Source: Bryobacterales bacterium
GTDB taxonomy: Bacteria > Acidobacteriota > Terriglobia > Bryobacterales > UBA6623
Assembly: GCA_022826925.1 (NCBI GenBank)
Contig: JAJDTX010000050.1
Span: forward strand, 1-41,760
DNA length: 41,760 nucleotides
Direction of reading: 5' to 3'
Part shown: piece by piece, positions 32,052 to 41,645 of the stretch
How positions within the stretch are numbered: the first letter of the stretch is position 1
Layout: each line of letters starts with the position of its first letter
Notes under the pieces: model-generated
Databases searched by the model: none
What the model was told of the DNA's origin: nothing
What the model saw: the letters and a program-made list of their open reading frames with translations, nothing else
Translations under genes and position numbers: made by a program

Positions 32052-34526
32052 ATGCGTCGTAGCTGTCTGCTTGTTGTTGGATTGATGTTGTGCGGCCCTG
32101 CGGACATTCCGCTCGCGGCCCAGGATCTGGCCGACGTCACCATGGCGGGATCGCAGATGCGCGAAGACGACCTGCCCTCGCTCGCGGCGGGCCCCGACGG
32201 CTCGCTCTGGCTGGCGTGGATGGCCTATGCGGACCGGCGCGACGAGATCGTGGTCCGGCAGTGGAAGGACGGGACTTGGGGCAACATGCGCTTCTTGCCG
32301 AACACCAGCGGCGATGTCTGGCTGCCGCAGGCCGCCGTGGACGGGGACGGCCGCTTGTGGATTGCGTGGTCGCAGATGCTCGACGGGAACTGGGACATGT
32401 ATGCCCGCTCGTACGACCCGGGCGAGCAGGCTTGGGGCCCGCTCGTCCGGCTGACCGACCATCCGCTGCCGGATATCAACCCGCGCATGGCGAGTGACGG
32501 CAAGGGCAAGCTGGCGCTGGTGTGGCAGGGATTCCGCGGCCGGCACTCGAACATCTACCTCAAGACTCACTCCGGGGAAGGCGGCTGGTCCGATCCGATC
32601 CAGATCACCAGGCAGCCCGCGAATCACTGGGAGCCTGCGGTCGCGTTTGATTCCGGCGGGACGATCTGGGTCGCCTACGACAGCTATGCAAGCGGGAACT
32701 ACGACGTATTGCTGACCGGCGTGCGCGGCGGTGCGCTGGCCGTCCCGGAAATCGCGGTGGCGGCCAGCGGCCGCCACGAGGTCAAGGCCACCGTGGCGGT
32801 CGACGGCGGCGATCGCGTTTGGGTGGCCTGGGAATCCGGCGGCGCCAATTGGGGCAAGGACACGGGTTTCAACATCCGGCCGCGGCAGCCGGGAGTCGTC
32901 ATCGGAGCGGATCGCGAGGTGAATATCGCGGCGTACGCTGGCGGGAGGCTGGAGACCACGGCACAGCCGCTGCAGGCTGCCTTTGCGGCGGGCGAAGGCA
33001 CGCCGAAGTGGACCTACCATCCGCATGTGCTGGTGGATGCGCGCGGACACGTGCGAGTGGCTGCCAAGCGCTTGATTCGCCACCGCGGCGAGAACACGGG
33101 CACCAGGGGCTACTGGGAGTACTGGCTGACTCGCTTGGATGGCTCGTCGTGGACGGCAGCGGCACCGATTCCGCACAGCTTCGGGCGATCGAGCACCCGC
33201 ATCAGCTTCGCGAATGCTGCGGATGGCGACCTGTGGCTGGCATGGCCCACCGACAATCGCACCACCGCTTACGCGCACAGGCCGATTCGAGGCGAGACTT
33301 GGGTCGGGCGGATCGCGCCGGAGGGGGCCGCGCCGGCCCCGAGCTTGGTCGGATTCGAGCTGGAGGATGTCGAGATCAAGCCCTGGCATCCGAACGAGGC
33401 CGCGGACTTGGATGCGATTCGGGGATACCGCACGACCGTCCGGGGCCGCAGCGTGCAGATCGTCAGAGGCGACTTTCACCGCCACACCGAGCTGAGCTGG
33501 GATGGCGGGGGCGGCAACGACGGCAACTTGCAAGAGTTCTACCGCTACATGATCGACGCCGCGGCGATGGACTTCGGCGCGTCAACGGACCACCAAGGCG
33601 GAGCCTACGACTACTGGTGGTGGTATTCGCAGAAGATGACCGACATGCACCACGTGCCAGGGGCCTATACGAGCATCTTCGGCTACGAGCGCAGCGTGAC
33701 GCAGCCCAACGGGCACCGCAACATCTTCTTCGCGGACCGCACGGGCGAGGTCACGCCGTTCATCATGCGCGACCAAGAGAGCTACGCCTTGGGTCGGAAT
33801 CCGATCGGCGACATCCCGGGCGTCGCCACCGGCAACGTCGTGCGCGACGACACGAAGCACCTCTATGAGGCCGTGCGCCGCATGGGCGGAATTGCGATCT
33901 CGCACACGTCGGGCACGCGGATGGGAACCGACTGGCGCGACAACGATCCTGAAATCGAACCGGTCGTGGAAATCATGCAAGGGGCGCGCACGAACTACGA
34001 GTACATCGGGGCGCCGCTGTCCGCCAAGAGCGGCGAGCCGGCCGACGCTCCGGGCGGCTACGTGCCGATCGGCGTGGTTCGCAACGCATGGAACAAGGGA
34101 TATCGGCTGGGCACCACGGTCAGCTCGGACCACGGCTCGACCCACTACTCGTACACGATGGTCTACACGGATCGGGTCACGCGGGAGGGCATCCTCGATT
34201 CGATCCGTCGGCGCCACACCTACGGGGCGACGGACAACATCGTGCTTGACGTGCGCATGGGCGAGCACTTCATGGGTGACGAGTTCTTCGCGCCCGAGCC
34301 GCTGCCGATCTCGGTGAAGGTGAGAGGCACGACCGACATTGCCAAGGTCAACGTGCTGCGCGATGGCGAGGTGGTCTACGTGCACGAGCCGGAAGGCCAG
34401 GAGGCCGAGTTCGAGTACTTGGACCAAGACCCGCGCGAGGGCAGCGGCATGCAGTATTACTACGTGCGGGTCGAGCAGGCAGACGGCAACGTAGCTTGGG
34501 GCAGCCCGATGTGGGTCAACTATTGA
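32052..34526 (+). CDS. Secreted protein: propeller-like N-terminus, PHP/DUF3604-like C-terminus
   Basis: 824 residues with a signal peptide (1-24, ending LAAQ). Residues ~35-430 contain repeated SxxxDGxLWLAW-type blades (GPDGSLWLAWMAY, DGDGRLWIAWSQM, DSGGTIWVAYDSY, DGGDRVWVAWESG, AADGDLWLAWPTD), like BNR/sialidase-type beta-propellers. From ~470 a metal-dependent PHP/DUF3604-like domain begins with VRGDFHRHTELSWDGGG, then MDFGASTDHQGG, IAISHTSGTR and VSSDHGSTHYSYTMV, whose His and Asp residues could bind metals. It ends in an Ig-like strand region. Likely a periplasmic hydrolase of unknown substrate. GGAGGG precedes ATG 32052. Confidence 0.78.
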   Translation: MRRSCLLVVGLMLCGPADIPLAAQDLADVTMAGSQMREDDLPSLAAGPDGSLWLAWMAYADRRDEIVVRQWKDGTWGNMRFLPNTSGDVWLPQAAVDGDGRLWIAWSQMLDGNWDMYARSYDPGEQAWGPLVRLTDHPLPDINPRMASDGKGKLALVWQGFRGRHSNIYLKTHSGEGGWSDPIQITRQPANHWEPAVAFDSGGTIWVAYDSYASGNYDVLLTGVRGGALAVPEIAVAASGRHEVKATVAVDGGDRVWVAWESGGANWGKDTGFNIRPRQPGVVIGADREVNIAAYAGGRLETTAQPLQAAFAAGEGTPKWTYHPHVLVDARGHVRVAAKRLIRHRGENTGTRGYWEYWLTRLDGSSWTAAAPIPHSFGRSSTRISFANAADGDLWLAWPTDNRTTAYAHRPIRGETWVGRIAPEGAAPAPSLVGFELEDVEIKPWHPNEAADLDAIRGYRTTVRGRSVQIVRGDFHRHTELSWDGGGGNDGNLQEFYRYMIDAAAMDFGASTDHQGGAYDYWWWYSQKMTDMHHVPGAYTSIFGYERSVTQPNGHRNIFFADRTGEVTPFIMRDQESYALGRNPIGDIPGVATGNVVRDDTKHLYEAVRRMGGIAISHTSGTRMGTDWRDNDPEIEPVVEIMQGARTNYEYIGAPLSAKSGEPADAPGGYVPIGVVRNAWNKGYRLGTTVSSDHGSTHYSYTMVYTDRVTREGILDSIRRRHTYGATDNIVLDVRMGEHFMGDEFFAPEPLPISVKVRGTTDIAKVNVLRDGEVVYVHEPEGQEAEFEYLDQDPREGSGMQYYYVRVEQADGNVAWGSPMWVNY

Positions 34527-34626
34527 TGCGCCGCGAGTGACGCTTGCCGGCAACCCTCGGGTGCTTGGCTGCCGTGCAGCCGCTGCCCGACGATTGACCG
34601 AGGCCCCGGATCGAAGGGCGGCGGCG

Positions 34627-36096
34627 TCAGGATAGGACCTCGTCCATCAGCACGCCCCCGTTGATGGTCGGCCGCTCGGCGCGCCCGTTGTGCAGGTACG
34701 TCAGATTGAGGTGGTTCAGGCCCAGCATGTGCAGCATCGTGGCGTGAATGTCGTGAACGTGGTACGGCTTGTCGACCGCGCGGAAGCCGATGGCATCGGT
34801 CGCGCCGATCGTCCGCCCGCCGCGAATCCCGCCGCCGGCCATCCAGATGGTGAAGCCCCACGGATTGTGATCGCGCCCGTACTCCCCCGGGTTTTGGGCC
34901 AGGGAGTTCGTGTCGGTGAAGGGCGTCCGCCCGAACTCGCCGCCCCAGACCACCAGAGTGTCTTGCAGAAGCCCGCGAGACTTCAAGTCCTTGAGCAAGG
35001 CCGCGACCGGCTTGTCCGACACCTTGCACCATTTCTCGTGATTGGCTTCCAGGCCGGTGTGAGCGTCCCAGCCGCTGCCGCTGCCGCAGTACACCTCTAC
35101 GAATCGGACGCCGTGCTCGACCAAGCGGCGCGCGAGCAGGCAATTGGTGCCGAACTGCCGCGTCGCATCCTCGTCAAGGCCGTACAGGCGCTTGGTCGCC
35201 TCGGACTCGCTGTTCAAATCGGTGGCCTCCGGGGCCGACGCCTGCATCCGGTAGGCGAGCTCGTAGGACTCGATGCGAGCCTCCAGCTCGTCCTCCGCCG
35301 GCCAGTTGTCCGCGTGCATGCTGTTGAGCTGCCGCAGCAGGTCCAGCCGGCTGCGCTGCTGCGCATCCGTGACATTGTCCGGGGGCTGCAAGTGCAGGAT
35401 CGGAGGGCCGTCGTTGCGCAAGTGCGTGCCTTGGTAGGTCGCTGGCAGGAAGCCCGAGCTCCAGTTCGTCGCGCCTCCTCGCACCACCTTGTGGTCCGTC
35501 AGCACGACGAATGCCGGCAGGTCGCGATTGGCGGAGCCCAGCCCGTAACTTGTCCATGCGCCTAGCGAGGGCCGTCCCGCTAGGATCGAACCGGTGTTCA
35601 TCTGCCGGTTGGCGCCGACATGGTTCACGCCGTCCGACCAGCAGGACCGGATGACCGCCAGATCGTCCACGTGCTCCGCGACATGCGGATACCAGTCCGA
35701 GACCCACAGCCCGCTCTGGCCGTGCTGCTTCCACTCTCGTTGCGAGGCGACGAGCGGCATGCGATGCGACCCCGTCGCACTCGTGACGGGCAGGTTGAAC
35801 GAGCTCGGGGTGACCTGGCCGGCTAGCTTCTCGAGTTCCGGCTTCGGGTCGAAGAGGTCGATGTGGCTGGGGCCGCCCTCCATGAACAGCCAGATGACGG
35901 CCTTTGCCCGTGGCGCGTGATGCGCTCGCTTCGCCGGCGCGGCAGCTTGGGCCGGTGCCAGAACTCCTTCGGAAGCGAGCAGGTGAGCCAGCGCGATGCT
36001 GCCCAGGCCGCTCCCGGTCCGCGACAGGAACGCGCGTCGAGAAGGCCGGGTGGCAGCCGTCCGCGGGCGATTGGTCTGTTCGGGCATGATCGGCAT
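34627..36096 (-). CDS. DUF1501 domain protein (sulfatase-like), Tat signal
   Basis: 489 residues. The N-terminus has a twin-Arg export motif (RPSRRAFLSRTGSGLGSIA). The body matches DUF1501, a family related to alkaline phosphatase/sulfatase folds: AVIWLFMEGGPSHIDLFDPKPEL, then GANRQMNTGSILAGRPSLGAW, WGGEFGRTPF and a final HDIHATMLHMLGLNHLNLTY. The start ATG 36096 overlaps the stop of the DUF1549/DUF1553 gene (TGATG), so the two are translationally coupled, the arrangement seen throughout Planctomycetota, Verrucomicrobiota and Acidobacteriota. Biochemical function not established. Confidence 0.9.
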   Translation of the reverse strand: MPIMPEQTNRPRTAATRPSRRAFLSRTGSGLGSIALAHLLASEGVLAPAQAAAPAKRAHHAPRAKAVIWLFMEGGPSHIDLFDPKPELEKLAGQVTPSSFNLPVTSATGSHRMPLVASQREWKQHGQSGLWVSDWYPHVAEHVDDLAVIRSCWSDGVNHVGANRQMNTGSILAGRPSLGAWTSYGLGSANRDLPAFVVLTDHKVVRGGATNWSSGFLPATYQGTHLRNDGPPILHLQPPDNVTDAQQRSRLDLLRQLNSMHADNWPAEDELEARIESYELAYRMQASAPEATDLNSESEATKRLYGLDEDATRQFGTNCLLARRLVEHGVRFVEVYCGSGSGWDAHTGLEANHEKWCKVSDKPVAALLKDLKSRGLLQDTLVVWGGEFGRTPFTDTNSLAQNPGEYGRDHNPWGFTIWMAGGGIRGGRTIGATDAIGFRAVDKPYHVHDIHATMLHMLGLNHLNLTYLHNGRAERPTINGGVLMDEVLS

Positions 36097-38438
36097 CAGA
36101 GACTGTAGACGAACTCGTTCGAGTTCAGCAACATCAGGCAGTAGTCGACGAGCGCGGCAGCGTGCTGCGGCGACACCTCGGGCGGAAGCGGGTCGGGCAC
36201 CGACGCCGGAGCGGCAGCTTCCGGCCGGTCGGCCACGATCTGCGCTTGGCGCTCCAAGAAAGTGAGGGCGACATCTTTCTCGCGGGGGTTTGGAGCGCGC
36301 CCGTAGGCGAGGCGGTTGGCCGTCTCGACCTGTTTCGCCGCGTCGGAACCGGCGGACTCCAAGACCCGCCCGGCGAATGCCCGCGCCCATTCGGAGGGCT
36401 CGCGGGCGTTCAGCAGGGAAAGCGCCTGGGGAGCGGTCGTGGTGCGGTAGCGCTTGCCGCAAGACTCGTGCGTGTCCGGGAAATCGAAGTTCGCGAGGAA
36501 GGGCAGGGGCATGTTTCTCCGCACGAACACGTAGACGCTGCGCCTGCGGTGTGCGGCAGGCGATTCGGTCACGTCCCATCCGCCTGGCGGCTTGGGCACT
36601 CCCTCCGGCAACGGCGGAAAGACGCTCGGCCCGCCGATGGTTGGATTCAGCAGCCCGGCCACGGACAGGGCGGCGTCGCGCACGACTTCGGCTTCCAGAC
36701 GCCGCGCGGGAAACTTCCAGAGCAGGCGGTTGGAGGGATCGGCCTGTTCGGCCCGAGCCCCACTGTCATCTGGTGCTCCGGCCGGGTCGGGCTTCGCGGC
36801 CTGGCGGTAGGTGCTTGAGCGCACGATTGTCCGATGGAGGTGCTTGACGCTCCAGCCGCTGTCCACGAATTCCGAGGCCAGCCAGTCGAGCAGCTTCGGA
36901 TGCGTGGGCCTCTCGCCCATCGCCCCGAAATCGCTGGGAGTCGCGACGATCCCGCGTCCGAAGTGGTGGTGCCAGATGCGGTTCGCCATCACCCGCGCGA
37001 CCAGCGGGTTAGCCGGGTCGGTCAGCCACTTGGCAAGGGCGGCCCGCCGGCCCGTGGACCGGCCGTCCGGTGGCGGGACGACGGTCGCCGGCGCGGGGTC
37101 GAGAATCGAAAGGAACCCGGGCTGCACCTCCTCGCTGGGGTTCGTATAGAGCCCGTTGCCGAGGACATAGGTCGCCGGCGGGTTCGAGCTGACGTCGTAG
37201 ATTCCCGTGCCGCGCGGCACATCGGCGGGCTTGAGGTGTGCGAACTTCGCCAGCTCGGCCTCGAGTTCTTCGAATCGCTGCTTGGCCTCCCCCTTGACCC
37301 TTCTCGCCCTGCCCCGGAAGCCGGGGTCTAGGTACGGCTTGGGCTCGATCGGGCACGTTCCGCAGACCTTCGTGCTCAGCAGGCTGGCCATCCATTCCTG
37401 ATCCGGATCCCGCCGGTTCGCCGGAGTCTCGATAGCCTCGATGACGTAATCCGGGTAGCGATGGAGGAGCTGTTTCGGGGTAAATTTTCGCAGCGGCTCG
37501 AGGAGCTCGTACATCTCCTGCCAAATCGCCGCTGTCTTCTCTTCCCAGATCGCCAGCTTGCGCTCGTACTCCCTGTACTCGGCCGCAGGCACCATGGGGA
37601 AGGAATTGACGTGGTTGACGCTTGCAAAGAACGCTTGCAGGCGGTAGTAGTCGCGCTGCGTGATCGGATCAAACTTGTGGTCGTGGCACTGGGCGCATCC
37701 AAAGGTGAGCCCCAAGAACGTGGATCCGACGACGCTGGTGATGTCGTGCAGCGTTTCCTGCCGCGCCAGCAGAAGGTCCTTCTGGTTCGGCTCTTCGGCA
37801 TAGTTCCGGTTGAATGCAGTGGCGATCCGGGCGTCCGGTCGCTCCGGCCACAGCTCGTCCCCTGCGATCTGTTCCTGCACGAACGTGTCGTAGGGCTTGT
37901 CGGCGTTGAAGGCGTCGCTGACATAGTCCCTGTAGCGCCAGGCGTTGGGCCGGGTGATGTCCTGTTCGAAACCCCCGCTCTCCGCGTAGCGAGCCAAGTC
38001 GAGCCAGTGGCGGCCCCAGCGCTCCCCGTAGTGGGGCGACGCAAGGAGGCGCTCGACCAGCCTCTCGTAGGCTTCCGGGGAATCGTCCGCGACGAAGGCG
38101 GACACGTCTTGGGGCGAGGGTGGCAGGCCGGTCAGGTCGAAGAAGAGCCGTCGGACGAGGGCCGCTTTGTCGGCTTGCGGAGATGGCGCCAAGCTCTCGT
38201 CGGAGAGCTTGGCCAGCACGAACGCGTCCACCGGGTTGCGGATCCAAGCCTCGCCGGAAATCGCTGGCGGGCTCGGGCGCTCGACCGGCTGGAGCGCCCA
38301 GTAGGCGCGCTGCTCGGATGAGAAAGAGATCTCGCGGGCGGGCTCGGAGTAGGCCGGCAGTGCTGCCACCATCAATAGCGGCACTGCTAGCGCTGCAGCT
38401 GTTGCGGGGTGCCGGCTTGATCCAGACAACTCACTCAC
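36096..38438 (-). CDS. DUF1549/DUF1553 domain protein with CxxCH motif
   Basis: 780 residues with an N-terminal signal (about 1-31). DUF1549 covers about residues 60-260 and begins NPVDAFVLAKLSDESLAPSPQADKAALVRRLFFDLTGLPP; near residue 240 it holds a haem-like motif, CAQCHDHKFDP. DUF1553 covers the C-terminal ~260 residues (RAALAKWLTDPANPLVARVMANRIWHHHFGRGIV to LLNSNEFVYSL). Many relatives carry an extra N-terminal cytochrome domain (PSCyt1); it is missing here. An AT-rich TATATACAAT lies upstream on this strand near 38490-38499 and may include a -10 box. Likely secreted and partnered with the DUF1501 protein. Confidence 0.9.
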   Translation of the reverse strand: MSELSGSSRHPATAAALAVPLLMVAALPAYSEPAREISFSSEQRAYWALQPVERPSPPAISGEAWIRNPVDAFVLAKLSDESLAPSPQADKAALVRRLFFDLTGLPPSPQDVSAFVADDSPEAYERLVERLLASPHYGERWGRHWLDLARYAESGGFEQDITRPNAWRYRDYVSDAFNADKPYDTFVQEQIAGDELWPERPDARIATAFNRNYAEEPNQKDLLLARQETLHDITSVVGSTFLGLTFGCAQCHDHKFDPITQRDYYRLQAFFASVNHVNSFPMVPAAEYREYERKLAIWEEKTAAIWQEMYELLEPLRKFTPKQLLHRYPDYVIEAIETPANRRDPDQEWMASLLSTKVCGTCPIEPKPYLDPGFRGRARRVKGEAKQRFEELEAELAKFAHLKPADVPRGTGIYDVSSNPPATYVLGNGLYTNPSEEVQPGFLSILDPAPATVVPPPDGRSTGRRAALAKWLTDPANPLVARVMANRIWHHHFGRGIVATPSDFGAMGERPTHPKLLDWLASEFVDSGWSVKHLHRTIVRSSTYRQAAKPDPAGAPDDSGARAEQADPSNRLLWKFPARRLEAEVVRDAALSVAGLLNPTIGGPSVFPPLPEGVPKPPGGWDVTESPAAHRRRSVYVFVRRNMPLPFLANFDFPDTHESCGKRYRTTTAPQALSLLNAREPSEWARAFAGRVLESAGSDAAKQVETANRLAYGRAPNPREKDVALTFLERQAQIVADRPEAAAPASVPDPLPPEVSPQHAAALVDYCLMLLNSNEFVYSL

Positions 38439-38632
38439 CGGATCACCGCTGGCCCGGAGGCCTGGGCCGTCGGCGGTCTGCGTCCATTGTATATAAGCCG
38501 GCCGGGATATTGGGCTCTTGGTCTTGCATGTTCGCCCAACCGCTGAAGTGTTTGCGGCGCTGATGCCGATATGGGGCCTGAGGTCTCCAGCTGACCCGCC
38601 AGCTCGAAGCTAGCACCTGTCCGAATGTGGGA

Positions 38633-39964
38633 TCAGTGCAGATTGATCTTGACGCGATCCACTCCGTACCATTCGTAACCGGACGGATTCCAATGCACCG
38701 AACCGTAGTCCGGCTGGGACCGCCCGTAGGCATCGAACGCTCGCACGCGGAGATCTTCGACCGTGCCGCCGGGCCTGAGCAGTCCGTTCCCCTCGTACCA
38801 AAGCGTCGCGTGCCATGGATGCCAGCCATAAGGGCTCAGCGGCGTTTCGAGATTCACTCGGCACCATGTGTTCCCGCCATCCGTGGAAAGCTCGGCAGCG
38901 ACAATCTCCGTCCGTCCGTCGTTCCATGCGACGCCGCTCACCCTGATGGGCCCGGGGAAGCGGCGCTCTTCTTCTGCAGGCTCCCAGATGACGCTCTTGA
39001 TCTTCTGGTGCCAAGTCGAGTTGGTGGTCTCTTCGGTCACTTCCGGAGTAGTTCCCGGCTCGATCCGATCTCGAAACGTGCGGTATCTCTGCGCGTGGTG
39101 GCGACTGGACGAACGGTCTTCCTCAAACCGCAGCCGGCTCAGCCACTTCACATTCATGGACCCGTAGTAGCCCGGTATCACCAGGCGCAGCGGACCGCCG
39201 TGGATGGCCGGTATGGGTTCGCCGTTCATGTTCGTCGCAAGCAGCGCGGTGTCCAGCACATCCTCGAGCGGGACGCTCTGCTCATAGTCGTCGTCCGCGG
39301 GCGTCGCCGCTGGATCATGCCCCTCGGCTGTGAGGAACCTGGCATTCGCGCTCACTCGCAAGTCGAGCGAGTCGAGCAAATCTCTCAGGCGAACCCCCTC
39401 CCAAGAGACTTGGGCCATCCCGCCGCGGCGCCACTGCGTGCCCGATGTCATGGCGGATCGCGCGTAGAAGGCGCGGCCGTTGCCTGCGCACTGCAGCACT
39501 GCGACCGTCAGGGTCTGCTCGAGCCGGATGAATTCCGACAGGCTCACCGTCCGCGTCGGCATCACGAGGCCGCTCAACTCGAGGTTCCAGCTGTCGGATG
39601 GGTACGGAGCCAGAGTCAGGGCCCCGGGCAGGAGTTGGTTGTTGCGCACGAACATGTACTCTTTCGGCGTCAGCGTATGCTCCCGCAGCAACTCGACCGG
39701 AGTCTCCAAGACCGCCGACTCGGCGTCGTGGACGATCATTCGGGGGTCCTTCCCGATGGCGGACAGGAACTGCTGCGCTTCTTGCGCCGAGGCCGGAACA
39801 GCTGTCAGCGGAAGAAGTTGAATCCCTGCCGAGATCCCGCACAGCCCTCGCAGAAACCTTCGGCGGCCGAGCAGTCCAGGCCCCGTCCAGGCACCGTGCG
39901 CTCCCACACGCAGCGTCGTGCCCGACAGCCGATCCTCAAGCGCTCCACCGTGTTCGACAGACAA
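38633..39964 (-). CDS. Sulfite-oxidase-like molybdoenzyme (Tat-exported)
   Basis: 443 residues. A twin-Arg signal (GRRRFLRGLCGISAG, about 33-47) suggests folded export with bound cofactor. The molybdopterin domain shows FVRNNQLLP near 105, the Mo-ligand Cys159 in LQCAGNGRAF, and PLRLVIPGYYGSMNVKWLSRL. The C-terminal Ig-like dimerisation domain contains VAWNDGRTEIVAAELSTDGG. This fits the SorA/sulfite dehydrogenase group. No haem is present in this chain, so electrons would pass to a separate cytochrome. The start is TTG 39964 with AGGA upstream; a later GTG start would shorten the leader by 20 residues. It diverges from the truncated cytochrome-like gene. Confidence 0.9.
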   Translation of the reverse strand: MSVEHGGALEDRLSGTTLRVGAHGAWTGPGLLGRRRFLRGLCGISAGIQLLPLTAVPASAQEAQQFLSAIGKDPRMIVHDAESAVLETPVELLREHTLTPKEYMFVRNNQLLPGALTLAPYPSDSWNLELSGLVMPTRTVSLSEFIRLEQTLTVAVLQCAGNGRAFYARSAMTSGTQWRRGGMAQVSWEGVRLRDLLDSLDLRVSANARFLTAEGHDPAATPADDDYEQSVPLEDVLDTALLATNMNGEPIPAIHGGPLRLVIPGYYGSMNVKWLSRLRFEEDRSSSRHHAQRYRTFRDRIEPGTTPEVTEETTNSTWHQKIKSVIWEPAEEERRFPGPIRVSGVAWNDGRTEIVAAELSTDGGNTWCRVNLETPLSPYGWHPWHATLWYEGNGLLRPGGTVEDLRVRAFDAYGRSQPDYGSVHWNPSGYEWYGVDRVKINLH

Positions 39965-40106
39965 CCCGGCGAAATCCTAACACGGATGGCCTTCAGCGCA
40001 ATCTTCTGACTCGCCGGATCTCGGGGCCTGCGGCGCGCTGAGCGGAACGAAGAACTGTCCTCCCGCCTTGCCCGCAAGGACGCGGGGCGGATCGCCCGAA
40101 CTCGGA

Positions 40107-40128
40107 TGAGTCTCCAAATCGAGACTCA
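40107..40128. promoter_or_regulatory. 8-bp inverted repeat in the divergent intergenic region
   Basis: TGAGTCTC (40107-40114) and GAGACTCA (40121-40128) flank a 6-base centre, CAAATC. It lies between two divergently read genes, 143 bases from one start and 111 from the other, which suits an operator serving both. No matching regulator gene is in the window. Another short repeat, CCTTGC/GCAAGG, lies near 40065-40078. Confidence 0.4.
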
Positions 40129-40238
40129 AGACCGCCCTCCGATGATCGACATATCCGATTCAGAGCCCTCGTCAGGCCCATTTCTCATTGGAAGAGACTG
40201 CGCTACTGTACTATTGAGTCGCCAGCCCGCTTGCGGCC

Positions 40239-41645
40239 ATGCGTTCGGGAAGAAACACGCACGGTTACGGTCGCCGTCGACCGTCGCGCCAGATGCCGCC
40301 GCCATTGAGCGGCCGCAGGATCCCGCGCGCCCTGATGGCCGCCCCGTTGCTTGTGGTGCCAGCCTTGCTGGCGGCGGTCGAGCCGGACCGTGGCGCCTTC
40401 CTGCGGCAGTACTGCCTGACATGCCACTCCGGCGACTCTGCAGCCGGAGGCTTGGCACTCGGCGAGGCTGATCCCGGAAACCCGCCGGCCCGCCCCGACG
40501 TGTGGGAACGGGTCGTCCGCAGGCTCGCGGCCGGGGAAATGCCACCGGCCGGCGCGCCGCGACCGGATGCGGCGGCGATCAACGCGTTCCAGCACGGGCT
40601 GATCAAGAACCTAGACGAGGCCGCCAGACGGTCGCCGTACGCAGGACGGACGGTCATCCGACGCCTGAACCGGACGGAGTATTCCAATGCGGTCCGCGAC
40701 CTGCTGGCGCTGAGCGTTCCGATTTCGAGCCGACTGCCGCCAGACGGGGAGGCGTCTGGCTTCGACAACATCGGCGACGCCCTCTCGATGTCTCCGCTGC
40801 TCCTCGAGGGGTACCTCAAGGCCGCCCGCCGGGCGAGCCGCCTGGCCGCGGGCGTCAGCGATCCTTCCCCGGTGGTCGAGATCTTCCGGGCCACCGGCAC
40901 GCAGGCCCAGTGGCAGGGACAGGGCCTGCCGTACGGTACGCGCGGCGGAATCCGCGTGGCCCACCACTTCCCGCACGGGGGCGAGTACGAGTTGCGGGCG
41001 TTTCTCGAGAAGCAGAGCCTGACGCCGACCGAGGGCGTGCGATTCTTCCGCACGAGAGTCCGGCTGGATGCCGGCCAGCACGTCGTCATCGTCGCCTTCC
41101 CCGATGAGTTCGCCGTCCGGGAGGGGCCGGTCTCGGATGTCAGCGGCCGCGGGGGAAGGGCCCTCGGGGGTCCTCTGGACCTGCTCGGAACGGCGGTCAG
41201 GCCAACCATCGAATTCCGCGTGGACGGTCGGCGGGTCGCGCTATTCGAAATCCGGGGCATGACCTCGGGAGAATCTGCATTCGACGGCCTTCCCGGACCG
41301 CCCGCCTTGGGCAGGATCGAAATCTCTGGCCCCTTCGAGCCCGTCCGAGCGGTCGACACGCCGAGCCGCAGGCGCCTCTTCGTCTGCATGCCGACCGACG
41401 CGCGGGACGAGCTAGGGTGCGCGTCCAGTATCCTCTCATCGGTCGCGCGCCGCGCATTTCGGCGGGATGTCGCCGAAGAGGACTTGCGCCCCCTGCTGGC
41501 CACATTCTCGGCCGCTCGCCGGGAGCAAGGGTTCGATGAATCCATCGCCGCTGCCCTGCGCGACATCCTGCTGGCGCCGGACTTCTTGTTCCGGCTCGAG
41601 TTCGACGGACCCGCCGCCCGGGCAGGGCTTTTCAATGTCAGATAG
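40239..41645 (+). CDS. DUF1587/DUF1592-type cytochrome-like protein, 3'-truncated
   Basis: 468 residues. A signal-like segment (about 26-47) precedes a c-type haem motif CLTCH (59-63). DUF1587 follows with VIRRLNRTEYSNAVRDLLALSVP and DGEASGFDNIGDALSMSPLLLEGYLKAA, then a carbohydrate-binding-like beta region, then the helical DUF1595 segment (AFRRDVAEEDLRPLLATFS). It stops just as DUF1592 begins (APDFLFRLEFDG, then AARAGLFNVR and a stop). Full-length relatives continue about 300 residues further with DUF1592, DUF1588 and DUF1585. The gene is therefore probably broken at about 41625-41640. Met19 or Met33 are alternative starts. Confidence 0.8.
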   Translation: MRSGRNTHGYGRRRPSRQMPPPLSGRRIPRALMAAPLLVVPALLAAVEPDRGAFLRQYCLTCHSGDSAAGGLALGEADPGNPPARPDVWERVVRRLAAGEMPPAGAPRPDAAAINAFQHGLIKNLDEAARRSPYAGRTVIRRLNRTEYSNAVRDLLALSVPISSRLPPDGEASGFDNIGDALSMSPLLLEGYLKAARRASRLAAGVSDPSPVVEIFRATGTQAQWQGQGLPYGTRGGIRVAHHFPHGGEYELRAFLEKQSLTPTEGVRFFRTRVRLDAGQHVVIVAFPDEFAVREGPVSDVSGRGGRALGGPLDLLGTAVRPTIEFRVDGRRVALFEIRGMTSGESAFDGLPGPPALGRIEISGPFEPVRAVDTPSRRRLFVCMPTDARDELGCASSILSSVARRAFRRDVAEEDLRPLLATFSAARREQGFDESIAAALRDILLAPDFLFRLEFDGPAARAGLFNVR

